DNA of 64,000 nucleotides, taken from positions 1,860,001 to 1,924,000 of the forward strand of contig OZ252018.1 in assembly GCA_965247535.1 (NCBI GenBank), written 5' to 3'. The notes under the pieces are model-generated. The model was not told where the DNA came from, did not search any database, and worked only from the letters and a program-made list of their open reading frames with translations. Positions 1-8,069 of the stretch are shown here, in pieces. The stretch is from JAPPHY01 sp965247535 (GTDB taxonomy: Bacteria > Chloroflexota > Dehalococcoidia > Lucifugimonadales > UBA2985). Position 1 is the first letter of the stretch, and each line of letters starts with the position of its first letter. The translations under genes and the position numbers were made by a program.

Positions 1-1311
1 GCCGTCGCCCTGATTCTCGTAGAAGGCGTTGCCATAGATGCTGCGGCCACCGCTCCGCAGGAAGATCTCCGGCCACTGCATTCTCGACTTCGCCTTCTCT
101 CTCTCCGGCCCTATGTCCTCACTCATGTCCGAGTGCATGTCGGTCACGAAGACGTCAACGTCGCCGTCGTTGTCGTAGTCGAACGCCTTGACGCCCATCG
201 CGCCCCAGGGCGTCCGCGGGAACGCGTCTTCGCTCAGCACGAAGCGGCCGCCAACGTTCTCGTAGAGGCGGTCGTGGCCCTGCATGTTGAGCACGTAAAG
301 GTCCGGCATGCCGTCGCCGTTCACGTCCAGAGGCGTAGCGTCGCCGGACCAGGCAGCGTCCGCCAGGCCGGCCTCCTCCGTGACGTCCGCGAACCGGCCT
401 CCGCCCAGGTTGCGGTACAGCACGCTGCTCTCCGAGCGATCGGGGTACAGATGGCCCTCGAACGCGTCCTCCAGCCCGTCCGGGAACTCGAAGCTGTCCG
501 ACTCGTATTCGGCGGCGGTAACATCGAGCGTCATTTGCCGCAGCCGCTCCGATGTGTACCGGCCCACGTTTGCCACGTAGAGATCGACAAGACCGTCCGC
601 GTCGTAGTCGAAGAACACGGCGCCGGAGGAGTGACCCGCGTATCCGGTGCCGGACTGGGCGGTGATGTCGCGAAACGCGCCCGCCCCGTCGTTCTCGAAC
701 ATGAGGTTGCCCGAGCGAATGGTGGTAACGTACAGGTCGGGGTCACCGTCGTTGTCGATGTCCGCGAATGACGCGCTCACGCTGACGCGATCGTCGACGG
801 CCACGCCCGCGGCCGCCGTCACGTCCTCGAACCGGCCGCCGCCGAGGTTGCGCCACAGCTGGTTGGCGCCGACCTGGTTCACGAAGTAGATGTCGTGGAG
901 GCCGTCGCCGTCCACGTCCGCGACGGCGAGGCCATTGCCGTGATCGTAGTGGACGGCCTTGTATGTGCGGGCGGCGTCATCCACCGGCCGGTGCCGGAAG
1001 GTGATGCCGCTCTCCTCAACGCGGTCGACGAACCGGAAGGCGCAGAAAACGTCGAGCCGGTCCGCGGAGGCAATCTGTTCCGACCTGCGCTCGTCGAGCC
1101 ACGGCGGATCGAGCGCCTCCGCGGGATAGGCGTACACGCCGTCCGCGACGGGCGTCCGCTCCACAGCGGCGTGTTCACCGCACGGCGGTCCCGCGGGCTG
1201 CGCCGAGGCGTCCGGCTCGACCATCCTGTGCCCGCACGCGGCCGCCGCGAGGAGCAGCAGCGCCGCGAGCGCGGCGGTGCGGAGGAACGCCGGCAACCTG
1301 CGCCCGGTCAC
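1..1311 (-). CDS. VCBS/FG-GAP repeat lipoprotein (partial, 3' end off window)
   Basis: The minus frame is open from a GTG at 1311 to the window edge. It begins with a lipoprotein-like signal (Arg, then Leu/Ala-rich, ending AAAACG; Cys about residue 27). The rest carries repeated calcium-binding-like blade motifs such as DVDGDG, DIDNDGDPDLY, DYDADGLVDLY, DVNGDGMPDLY and DYDNDGDVDVF, typical of FG-GAP/VCBS (ASPIC/UnbV-like) beta-propellers. It is probably exported and membrane-tethered, with an unknown ligand. The start was chosen because GTG immediately precedes the signal peptide. The opposite-strand frames here are shadows. The stop codon lies beyond base 1, so the full length is unknown. 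Confidence 0.8.
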   Translation of the reverse strand, partial: MTGRRLPAFLRTAALAALLLLAAAACGHRMVEPDASAQPAGPPCGEHAAVERTPVADGVYAYPAEALDPPWLDERRSEQIASADRLDVFCAFRFVDRVEESGITFRHRPVDDAARTYKAVHYDHGNGLAVADVDGDGLHDIYFVNQVGANQLWRNLGGGRFEDVTAAAGVAVDDRVSVSASFADIDNDGDPDLYVTTIRSGNLMFENDGAGAFRDITAQSGTGYAGHSSGAVFFDYDADGLVDLYVANVGRYTSERLRQMTLDVTAAEYESDSFEFPDGLEDAFEGHLYPDRSESSVLYRNLGGGRFADVTEEAGLADAAWSGDATPLDVNGDGMPDLYVLNMQGHDRLYENVGGRFVLSEDAFPRTPWGAMGVKAFDYDNDGDVDVFVTDMHSDMSEDIGPEREKAKSRMQWPEIFLRSGGRSIYGNAFYENQGDG

Positions 1312-1353
1312 GCCTGCCCCTCACTCGATACGGTGGTGAGCCGCGCCCCGGCA

Positions 1354-1380
1354 CCGTCATTCCCGCGAAAGCGGGAATCC
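1354..1380. repeat. Palindromic repeat, GTCATTCCCGCG family, copy 1
   Basis: CATTCCCGCG, an AAAG loop, then CGGGAATCC forms a hairpin. It lies 45 bp beyond the stop of the GIY-YIG gene, in inverted orientation relative to the copies at 1727 and 1827. This type of element is common as a dispersed REP-like repeat in bacteria. Confidence 0.8.
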
Positions 1381-1425
1381 ACACCCGGAGCCTCGCAGTT
1401 GCCACGGCCCAAACGGTTACCCACT

Positions 1426-1719
1426 TCAGCAAATCCCATCATACAAGTCTCGCCACGCCGGGTTGCTCTCCTCAATCAACTCAATCTTCCATGCCCTGTA
1501 CCACTTTTTCATGGCCCTTTCCCTCGTGATAGCGCTGACCATGAACTCGTGAATCTCATACCATACCAGCATATGAACGCCGTAACGCTTCGTGAATCCC
1601 TCTACGTACCCATTCCGGTGTTGCCAAACGCGACTTACAAGGTCGGAGGTTACTCCTATGTACAGGCTCCCTCTCGGTCGGCTTGCCAGGATGTAGACAG
1701 CGGGTGTTTTCGTTTGCAA
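1426..1719 (-). CDS. GIY-YIG nuclease family protein (single domain)
   Basis: This is a 97-residue protein made of a single GIY-YIG domain. The VYI...YIG core (VYILASRPRGSLYIG, residues 8-22) is followed by TSDLVSRVWQHR with the conserved Arg, and by the C-terminal Glu in EESNPAWRDL. Length and layout match the YhbQ/UPF0213-type endonuclease group. Its cellular role is not established; structure-specific DNA cleavage is the family expectation. The gene is closely bracketed by palindromic repeats of the GTCATTCCCGCG family in inverted orientation, which suggests a mobile or repeat-associated unit (inference). Confidence 0.85.
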   Translation of the reverse strand: MQTKTPAVYILASRPRGSLYIGVTSDLVSRVWQHRNGYVEGFTKRYGVHMLVWYEIHEFMVSAITRERAMKKWYRAWKIELIEESNPAWRDLYDGIC

Positions 1720-1726
1720 CGTCAGT

Positions 1727-1752
1727 GGACTCCTGCTGCGCGGGAATGACGG
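1727..1752. repeat. Palindromic repeat, GTCATTCCCGCG family, copy 2 (imperfect)
   Basis: CGCGGGAATGACGG with a degenerate left arm (GGACTCCTG), 7 bp upstream of the GIY-YIG start. It is inverted relative to copy 1. A further degenerate copy is visible at about 1767-1790. Confidence 0.65.
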
Positions 1753-1826
1753 TCAAGGTGGGTTGCGGTTCCCAGCGTGCGGGGGAATGCTTGCGGGTAC
1801 GGCCGCACGACGCGGACGGGGACATA

Positions 1827-1852
1827 GATTCCCGCTTGCGCGGGAATGACGG
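1827..1852. repeat. Palindromic repeat, GTCATTCCCGCG family, copy 3
   Basis: GATTCCCGC, TTG, then CGCGGGAATGACGG forms a well-preserved hairpin. It has the same orientation as copy 2 and lies just beyond the stop codon of the methyltransferase gene. Confidence 0.75.
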
Positions 1853-1873
1853 TGCGCCACGGGAAGTGGCCCC

Positions 1874-3511
1874 CTATCCCGGACCCTCCAGCCGGCCCTG
1901 CTCGCCCGCCGGGCGCGCGATGCGCTGCGCAGGCTGGTACGTCTGCGGGTGCCTCGGTATCTCGAACGCCCTGCCCTCCAGCAGCTCGCCGACGGTGCGT
2001 ATCTGGATCTTCGGGAAGTCCGTCTGCCACAGGTCGGAGTGGTAGTACCCGGCGCTGACCGCCTCCGTGCGCATGCCCCTGGTCGGCTCCTGCAGGGTGA
2101 TGAACAGCCCCATCGCCGCCTTTTCGCGTTCCACGGTGCCCACCAAATCTCGTAATTCGGAAGGCCCCACGTCACCGCTCTTAACCTGGACGATCGCCTT
2201 GTTGACCGCGCGGCGCGGGCCGTCGATGAAGTAGACCACGCCGTCGATGCCCCGGTCCGCGCCCCGCTTGTCCTGCTCGCGGGGGAACGCCTCCAGCAGC
2301 GACATGGCCCAGAACTGGAACTGGAAGCGGTCCTGCTCCGCCAGGGCGCGAGCGCTGCCCACGTCAACCGGCTCGCCGACGACCTGGTAGTCCTGGCCGG
2401 GCAGGATATCGAAGGCGGTCTTTAGGCGGTTCTTCATGAGGGCGACGGCCAGGTGGGTGATGTCGATACCTATCCAGTTGCGGTTGAGCTTGTGGGCGGC
2501 GGCGATGGCGGTGCCGCAGCCGCAGAATGGGTCCAGCACAACGTCACCCTCCTTGGAGGACGCCTGGATGATGCGCTCCAGCAGGGCCATCGGCTTCTGC
2601 GTGGGGTAGCCAAGGCGCTCCGCGTTGGAACCAGATAACGAGTATATGTCTGTCCACATATCTTGTACCGGCACGCCCCGAGACTCATCCAAGTACAGTT
2701 TCCGGCGAGGATATCCGGTTCTAGAGTAATATAGGCGACCCTCTGCATCCAATTGCTTCATCGTCTCCTGGTTATACCGCCACGCTCTTACGTGTCCATT
2801 CCACTCGTACACGGGATTGCCCTTTTCGGCACCGCCTGGTCCAGTCAGAGGAGTCGTTGTGAATCTCCTTCCAGTCTCTTCATCAACGTACCGGTATGTG
2901 CTTTTGATGTAATTCTCATCCAAATCTGTGAATTCTTGGTTCCAAATCACCGAGTCAGACTTGCCGTAGAGCAGAATGATATCGTGTACTCTCCCGAATC
3001 TAGTGGAGCCTTGGCCTACATCATTATGGGCTCCGTAGCGCTTCCACGTAATTTCATTCCTAAACTTCTCCTTGCCAAACACGGCATCCATGAGCACCTT
3101 GAGGTAATGGCTCGCAGTGGGGTCGCAGTGGAGGTAGATGGAGCCGGTGGGCTTGAGCACGCGTCGCAGCTCCACCAGCCGCGGCGTCATCATCACCAGG
3201 TAGGCCATCATGGCGTTGCTGCCTATGAACTGGCGGAAGGCGTTCACCATCTCGCGCACGTTGGCGGGCGCGGCCGGGTTCAGCATGATCTCCTGCTCGA
3301 ACGTGCGCTGGGACTCCTGCGTCCACTCCCAAGTGTCGGTGAAGGCCTTGATCTGCGCCGGCGACCCCTCGCCCGTCCGCTCGCGGAACAGCACGTTGTA
3401 GGAGGCGTTGGAGTTGAAGGGCGGGTCCAGGTAGACCAGGTCCACGGACTCGTCCGGCACGTGCTCGCGCAGGATCTCCAGGTTGTCGCCGTAGTAGAGG
3501 GTGTTGTCCAT
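1874..3511 (-). CDS. Beta-class DNA methyltransferase fused to an Mrr-like nuclease domain
   Basis: The protein has 545 residues from ATG 3511; an upstream in-frame Met adds 22 residues with no family similarity. The catalytic motif LDPPF (residues 29-32) precedes the SAM-binding motif DPFCGCGT (327-334), the beta-class order of N6-adenine/N4-cytosine methylases. A TQKP segment (about 304-307) precedes motif I, as in this family. After residue 410 a second domain carries GIDGVV (D423) and QVKSG (442-446), a PD-(D/E)XK-type core like Mrr restriction nucleases. It could be a one-polypeptide restriction-modification enzyme or a methylase with a degenerate nuclease. No separate specificity subunit is nearby. 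Confidence 0.88.
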   Translation of the reverse strand: MDNTLYYGDNLEILREHVPDESVDLVYLDPPFNSNASYNVLFRERTGEGSPAQIKAFTDTWEWTQESQRTFEQEIMLNPAAPANVREMVNAFRQFIGSNAMMAYLVMMTPRLVELRRVLKPTGSIYLHCDPTASHYLKVLMDAVFGKEKFRNEITWKRYGAHNDVGQGSTRFGRVHDIILLYGKSDSVIWNQEFTDLDENYIKSTYRYVDEETGRRFTTTPLTGPGGAEKGNPVYEWNGHVRAWRYNQETMKQLDAEGRLYYSRTGYPRRKLYLDESRGVPVQDMWTDIYSLSGSNAERLGYPTQKPMALLERIIQASSKEGDVVLDPFCGCGTAIAAAHKLNRNWIGIDITHLAVALMKNRLKTAFDILPGQDYQVVGEPVDVGSARALAEQDRFQFQFWAMSLLEAFPREQDKRGADRGIDGVVYFIDGPRRAVNKAIVQVKSGDVGPSELRDLVGTVEREKAAMGLFITLQEPTRGMRTEAVSAGYYHSDLWQTDFPKIQIRTVGELLEGRAFEIPRHPQTYQPAQRIARPAGEQGRLEGPG

Positions 3512-3588
3512 GGCGGCCCAATTAAAGCACACGGCATCCGCTCCCGCAATGCGGAGGCTGAAGCGAGAGACGCGCATCCACAGCCACC

Positions 3589-3734
3589 GTCATTCTGAGC
3601 GTAGCGGAGCGGAGTCGAAGAATCCAGGACTCCCGTCTGAGTGTACGCCAGGAAACCTCAGCGGCCTCGCGCCAACACTCATATGCCGCGCGGTGCACGA
3701 TTGCCTTAGATTCCTCGGCTACGCTCGGAATGAC
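3589..3734. repeat. Long inverted-repeat element (MITE-like), divergent copy
   Basis: The left end GTCATTCTGAGCGTAGC and right end GCTACGCTCGGAATGAC are mutual inverted repeats about 146 bp apart. It resembles the elements at 37740-37890 and 38800-38950 but has a divergent core. The gap 3512-3928 holds only this element and the promoter of the next gene. Confidence 0.7.
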
Positions 3735-3832
3735 CGACACGGGAGCGTGGCCTGAGTCCCGGACTCCCGCCCCTACCGTGGTACGGGCCAAGGCTTTCGC
3801 AGGAGTGGTCACTGTTACCGCCCCCAGAGGGG

Positions 3833-3862
3833 TTCAGCATCCGCGCCACAATCGCGTATAAT
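3833..3862 (+). promoter_or_regulatory. Probable promoter of PEP carboxylase gene
   Basis: A perfect -10 TATAAT lies at 3857-3862, with a weak -35 TTCAGC at 3833-3838 (18-bp spacer). It is 66 bp upstream of the chosen GTG start. Confidence 0.5.
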
Positions 3863-3928
3863 GGGGCGAGGGTCGGATCCGGCGGCCGAACGCCGCATTC
3901 CATGTTGCCGGCCCTGCGGAGGTTAGCA

Positions 3929-5395
3929 GTGACGCTGATTCCGAAAGTGATGAGCACCCAGCACCCGGATAACGCCAGGCCGGCGCCGTTCGCCGACGAC
4001 ATGGGCGTTGTGAAGGGCGACGGCGAGGTCGATGAGGCCGTCGACGTCTTCGGGCTGGGCTGCGACGAGCAGATGTGGGACTCGGAGGGCAAGGAGGCCG
4101 ACAACCACGTGGTGCGAAAGCTCCTCACCGGTTACTCCCGGGTGTTCGACAGCTTGCGCTTGGGCCGGGACGTGGCCCTCACCCTGCGCGTTCCCAACCC
4201 CAGCGTCGAGCGGGACATGCGCAAGTCCATGGTGGAGGCTCTTCAGAGCGTGCCCTCCGCCTGGGACACGGCCACCACCTTCTACGGCGAGGGCGCAGAC
4301 GCTCCCATCCAGGAGGTGATCCTGCCGTTGACCACCTCCGCCAGGGAGCTGGCGATGGTGGAAGCATACTACCGGCGCGTGATAGTGGAGCAGGAAGACC
4401 AGATGCTACTGGGCGACCAGCTCGTGAAGAGCTGGGTGGGCGAGTTCTGCCCCAAGGAGCTGAGGGTGATTCCGCTCGTCGAAGACATGGAGAGCCTGCT
4501 CACCTGCGACAGCATAGTGGAGGAGTACGTCAGCGGCCGGGACCTGCCTCACCAGCGTGTGTTCCTGGCCCGGAGCGACCCTGCCCTCAACTACGGCGTG
4601 GTCACCGCCGAGCTTCTGCTGAAGGTGGCCCTGCAACGATTGCGCCGGCTGGAGGAGCGCATCGGACTTGGCATCTACCCCATCATCGGCGCCGGGGGCG
4701 TGCCCTTCCGAGGCCACCTGACGCCCCTCAACGTCGATCGCGCCCTGACCGAGTACCCCAGCGCGCACACTTTCACGGTCCAGTCCGCGTTCAAGTACGA
4801 CTACGACCGGGAGGACGTTCGGCGCGGCATCGCCGAGATCCTGGCGCACGAAAAGGGCGAGGCCGTGCCCATCGACGAGGCCCGCGCCCGCGAGGTGATC
4901 GACAAGGCCACTGAGGAGTACCAGTCGCAGGTTCAGCAGCTCGCCGGCATTATTTCCAACGTGGCTGTCCACGTTCCGAGGCGGCGGGAGCGCAGGATGC
5001 ACGTGGGCCTGTTCGGCTACGGTCGCTCGCTGGGCGGCGGCGTAACGCTTCCAAGGGCCATCGGGTTCTCAGCCGCCCTCTACTCCATCGGCGTTCCGCC
5101 GGAGCTGCTGGGCATGGCCTGCCTCAAGCCCGACGACTTGGCATTCGTGCGGGAGGTCTACCCCAGCCTGGACGGCGACCTCCGCGCAGCCCTGCGCTTC
5201 ACCAACGAGCAGCGGGTGCGCGAGCTGCTGGGCGAGAAGTACGTGAAGCTGGTGGCACAGTTCGCGGGCGACATCGACCGCGTCCACGAGGGACTGACCG
5301 GCGCGGTGTGGGCCGGCCTGAGCAGCAGCGACGGCGCTGTTAACGTCTTCCACTACGTGGAGGAGGCCGCCCAGCTTCGCCACTTCCTGGGCTAG
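3929..5395 (+). CDS. ppcA: Phosphoenolpyruvate carboxylase, archaeal type
   Basis: Carboxylates PEP to oxaloacetate, an anaplerotic reaction. The protein has 488 residues, matching the short (about 500-residue) archaeal-type enzyme and not the 900-residue bacterial one. The N-terminal signature IPKVMSTQHPDNA and the segments GYSRVFDSLRLGRDVALTLR and IIGAGGVPFRGHLTP are characteristic of the family. Start GTG 3929 is preceded by GGAGG at 3918-3922 (6-bp spacing); the upstream in-frame ATG at 3902 lacks family sequence. The gene stands alone upstream of trpF, with 39 bp between them. Confidence 0.92.
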   Translation: MTLIPKVMSTQHPDNARPAPFADDMGVVKGDGEVDEAVDVFGLGCDEQMWDSEGKEADNHVVRKLLTGYSRVFDSLRLGRDVALTLRVPNPSVERDMRKSMVEALQSVPSAWDTATTFYGEGADAPIQEVILPLTTSARELAMVEAYYRRVIVEQEDQMLLGDQLVKSWVGEFCPKELRVIPLVEDMESLLTCDSIVEEYVSGRDLPHQRVFLARSDPALNYGVVTAELLLKVALQRLRRLEERIGLGIYPIIGAGGVPFRGHLTPLNVDRALTEYPSAHTFTVQSAFKYDYDREDVRRGIAEILAHEKGEAVPIDEARAREVIDKATEEYQSQVQQLAGIISNVAVHVPRRRERRMHVGLFGYGRSLGGGVTLPRAIGFSAALYSIGVPPELLGMACLKPDDLAFVREVYPSLDGDLRAALRFTNEQRVRELLGEKYVKLVAQFAGDIDRVHEGLTGAVWAGLSSSDGAVNVFHYVEEAAQLRHFLG

Positions 5396-5434
5396 CCTAA
5401 GATCCGACAACCGGAGCGAAAGCGACTTGCAACC

Positions 5435-6124
5435 ATGACCAGAGTCAAGATCTGCGGTCTCAGCAAGCTGGACGACGCCATCGCCGCGGCGGAGGCGGGC
5501 GCCGACTTCCTCGGCATCGTCTTCGAGCCGCGCAGCCGGAGGCGCCTAGACGAGGATGACGCCCGCGAGCTGGTGCGGGCATTCCGCTATCGGTGGCAGG
5601 GCAGCGCGCCTCAGTGGGTGGGTGTGTTCGCCAACCAGCCGCTGGAGGAGGTCAACCGGCTGCTGGCCCACTGCGACATGGACCTGGCCCAGCTTAGCGG
5701 CCAGGAGTCGACGGACTACTGCTCGCAAGTGTCGCGGCCGGTGGTGAAGGTGGTGCACGTTCGCAGCGACGCCCCGCAAGAGGATGTGCTGGAGGACGTT
5801 CAGCACGCCCTGAACGCCTACCGCGACGGCGGCTGCATGGTCATGCTGGACACATACAAGGAGGGCGTGCTGGGCGGCACCGGGCAGGCGTTCAACTGGG
5901 ACGTCGGCCGAGAGCTGGCCCGCAGCCACTCGTTCCTGCTGGCCGGCGGCCTGAGCGCGGAGAACGTGACCGAGGCGATGCGGCGCGTGAGGCCCTGGGG
6001 ACTGGACATTTCCAGCGGCGTGGAGACGGACGGCCGGAAGGATGAGGCGAAAATAGTCCGGTTCATCGAGCTGGTGCAGCGCACGGACAGAACGCTTTCG
6101 GTTGGCGGCGAGGCGGCGATTTGA
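5435..6124 (+). CDS. trpF: Phosphoribosylanthranilate isomerase
   Basis: Converts N-(5-phosphoribosyl)anthranilate to CdRP in tryptophan synthesis. It has 229 residues, a TIM barrel starting with the canonical VKICGL (catalytic Cys7). The general-acid Asp lies in MLDTYKEG, and the C-terminal phosphate loops are LAGGLSAENV and DISSGVETDGRKD. Its stop TGA overlaps the probable TTG start of trpB (TTGA), implying translational coupling. No trpA, trpC, trpD or trpE is present in the window, so only part of the pathway is clustered here. Confidence 0.95.
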   Translation: MTRVKICGLSKLDDAIAAAEAGADFLGIVFEPRSRRRLDEDDARELVRAFRYRWQGSAPQWVGVFANQPLEEVNRLLAHCDMDLAQLSGQESTDYCSQVSRPVVKVVHVRSDAPQEDVLEDVQHALNAYRDGGCMVMLDTYKEGVLGGTGQAFNWDVGRELARSHSFLLAGGLSAENVTEAMRRVRPWGLDISSGVETDGRKDEAKIVRFIELVQRTDRTLSVGGEAAI

Positions 6125-7317
6125 ACGTGAGATTCGACAATCTGCCGGACCCCTGGGGCCGCTATGGCGCACACGGCGGGCGGTACGTGCCGGAGACGCT
6201 GATGACCGCGCTCGAGGAGCTGGTGTCTGCGTACCGCGCCGCCCGCGAGGACGCGGGGTTCGAGTCGCAGCTGTCGGGCTACCTGAGCACGTACGTTGGG
6301 CGGCCCACGCCGCTGTACTTCGCCGAGAACCTGTCGCGCAGGTTTGGCGGCGCTCGAATCTATCTGAAACGAGAGGACCTCGCCCACACCGGCGCACACA
6401 AGATCAACAGCGCGCTGGGACAGGCACTGCTCGCAGTGCGCATGGGCAAGCAGCGCATCATCGCTGAAACGGGAGCCGGTCAGCACGGCGTCGCCACGGC
6501 CACGGCCTGCGCCATGCTGGGGCTGGAGTGCCTGGTGTACATGGGCGAGGAGGACATGCGCAGGCAGGCCATCAACGTGTACCGGATGCGCCTGCTCGGT
6601 GCGGAGGTGCGCGGCGTGTCGTCGGGAAGCCGCACGCTCAAGGACGCCATCAACGAGGCCATTCGCGACTGGGTGACCAACGTGCGCACCACCTACTACC
6701 TGCTCGGAAGCGCCGTGGGCCCGCATCCTTACCCCATGATGGTTCGCGACTTTCAGTCGGTCATCGGCGAGGAGGCGCGCGCGCAGGCGCTGGAGGCCGA
6801 GGGCCGCCTGCCGGACTATGCCGTCGCCTGCGTGGGCGGAGGCAGCAACTCGATAGGCCTGTTTCACCCGATGATCGGCGACGAGTCGGTGAAGCTCGTG
6901 GGCGTGGAGGCCGGCGGCGAGGGTACAGACTCGACGCGGCACGCTGCGACCCTGGTGGCGGGCCGGCCGGGGGTGCTGCACGGCGCCATGTCGTACCTGC
7001 TACAAGACGAGCACGGACAGGTGAGGGAGACGCACAGCATCTCAGCGGGTCTCGACTACCCTGGCGTCGGGCCGGAGCACAGCTATCTGAAGGACACGGG
7101 CCGGGCGGAGTACGTTGCGGTGACGGACTCGCAGGCGCTGGAGGGGTTCCACCTGCTATCGACGGCGGAGGGCATCATACCGGCGCTGGAACCTGCGCAC
7201 GCGGTGTACTACGTGAGCCGCCTGGCGCCAACGCTGCCATCGGACGCGGTGGTGTTGATGTGCCTGAGCGGCCGCGGGGACAAGGATGTGGACACGGTGA
7301 TGGGTCTGGGGGGATGA
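6121..7317 (+). CDS. trpB: Tryptophan synthase beta chain
   Basis: PLP enzyme joining indole and serine to make tryptophan. It has 398 residues, with the PLP lysine in HTGAHKINSALGQ (Lys94), the phosphate-binding GGGSNSIG loop and the C-terminal LSGRGDKD motif, all as in canonical TrpB1. The start is TTG 6121, overlapping the trpF stop; GTG 6127 is an alternative. A strong hairpin terminator follows at 7341. The alpha subunit gene is not adjacent, unlike the usual trpBA order. Confidence 0.95.
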   Translation: MNVRFDNLPDPWGRYGAHGGRYVPETLMTALEELVSAYRAAREDAGFESQLSGYLSTYVGRPTPLYFAENLSRRFGGARIYLKREDLAHTGAHKINSALGQALLAVRMGKQRIIAETGAGQHGVATATACAMLGLECLVYMGEEDMRRQAINVYRMRLLGAEVRGVSSGSRTLKDAINEAIRDWVTNVRTTYYLLGSAVGPHPYPMMVRDFQSVIGEEARAQALEAEGRLPDYAVACVGGGSNSIGLFHPMIGDESVKLVGVEAGGEGTDSTRHAATLVAGRPGVLHGAMSYLLQDEHGQVRETHSISAGLDYPGVGPEHSYLKDTGRAEYVAVTDSQALEGFHLLSTAEGIIPALEPAHAVYYVSRLAPTLPSDAVVLMCLSGRGDKDVDTVMGLGG

Positions 7318-7340
7318 GGGGGCGGCAAAACGGCCGAAGC

Positions 7341-7372
7341 AAGAGAGGGCCGGCTTGCGCCGGCCCTCTCTT
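7341..7372. terminator. Bidirectional hairpin terminator between trpB and a convergent gene
   Basis: A perfect 14-bp stem (AAGAGAGGGCCGGC paired with GCCGGCCCTCTCTT) closes a TTGC loop, with a T-rich flank. It sits between convergent genes (trpB and the minus-strand gene ending at 7399), so it probably serves both. Confidence 0.85.
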
Positions 7373-7398
7373 ATGAATTCTAACTGCGTTGTGCCCCG

Positions 7399-7896
7399 CT
7401 ACCGAATCGCCGCCATGTGCCGCGCCTCGTCGTCCGAGAGCACGTAGGGCCGCTTGAGCCAGCGGTACACCTCGAACCAGCGGCCGGCCACCCTCACCGC
7501 CAAGATGGGATCCACCTCCTCGGCCAGCACCGCCGTCTCCTCGATCTCGTGCAGGGTGGACAGCGGCAGCCGGTAGGCCTCCGCCCCCACGCTCATCAGG
7601 ACTTTGTCTGCGTTGTACTTTGTGAACACGCCGCTGCGGGGCATGCGCATCGAAAAGCCTGCCACGCCCGGAACGCCCACGCGGACCGCCTCGCTCCACG
7701 ACACCCGAAAGGTGCCGGCCGTCTCCCAGAGGCCCATGAGGCCTCCACCCAGCAGCTTGATGCTCAGCGGCTTGGGCGTAATGCCCAGCGCCGAGGCCCG
7801 CGCAAGGAAGCGGTCGATAGCCTCCTGTTCAAGGGCCTTCTGAGCGCCCCGCGGCGCTAATACTGCGCCTGAACCCGTATTGCTGAAGGTCGTCAT
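7399..7896 (-). CDS. Hypothetical protein
   Basis: 165 residues, no family recognised. The first 15 residues look disordered; the rest is a mixed alpha/beta soluble protein without signal peptide or membrane segment. It contains a Gly-rich stretch (KLLGGGLMGLW) and a YRLPLSTLHEIEETA helix. Start ATG 7896 fits the AAAGGAGG ribosome site five bases upstream; a GTG two codons earlier overlaps that site. It is divergent from thrB and convergent with trpB. Confidence 0.7.
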   Translation of the reverse strand: MTTFSNTGSGAVLAPRGAQKALEQEAIDRFLARASALGITPKPLSIKLLGGGLMGLWETAGTFRVSWSEAVRVGVPGVAGFSMRMPRSGVFTKYNADKVLMSVGAEAYRLPLSTLHEIEETAVLAEEVDPILAVRVAGRWFEVYRWLKRPYVLSDDEARHMAAIR

Positions 7897-8033
7897 CTCC
7901 ACCTCCTTTGGGCATCCCGATCAATGCCCTCGTTTGCGCTGCTGGAGCCATTGTACCGCATCGAATCCCGCTGCGGAAGTGCCCCGGCCAAAATGTAAGA
8001 TTCGTAAGCTGTGCGCTCCCCGCTCGCGGTTCC

Positions 8034-8063
8034 TTGAATCCGCGCCGTTTCGCCCTGTATACT
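8034..8063 (+). promoter_or_regulatory. thrB promoter, apparently giving a leaderless mRNA
   Basis: -35 TTGAAT (8034-8039), an 18-bp spacer, -10 TATACT (8058-8063). The A of the thrB ATG is at 8070, seven bases after the -10, where transcription would start. No Shine-Dalgarno sequence is present. Confidence 0.6.
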
Positions 8064-8069
8064 CCTGCT

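Noticed and set aside
5818..6981. A 387-residue minus-strand ORF across trpF and trpB
   Set aside because: It overlaps two certain genes on the other strand and has shadow-type composition.
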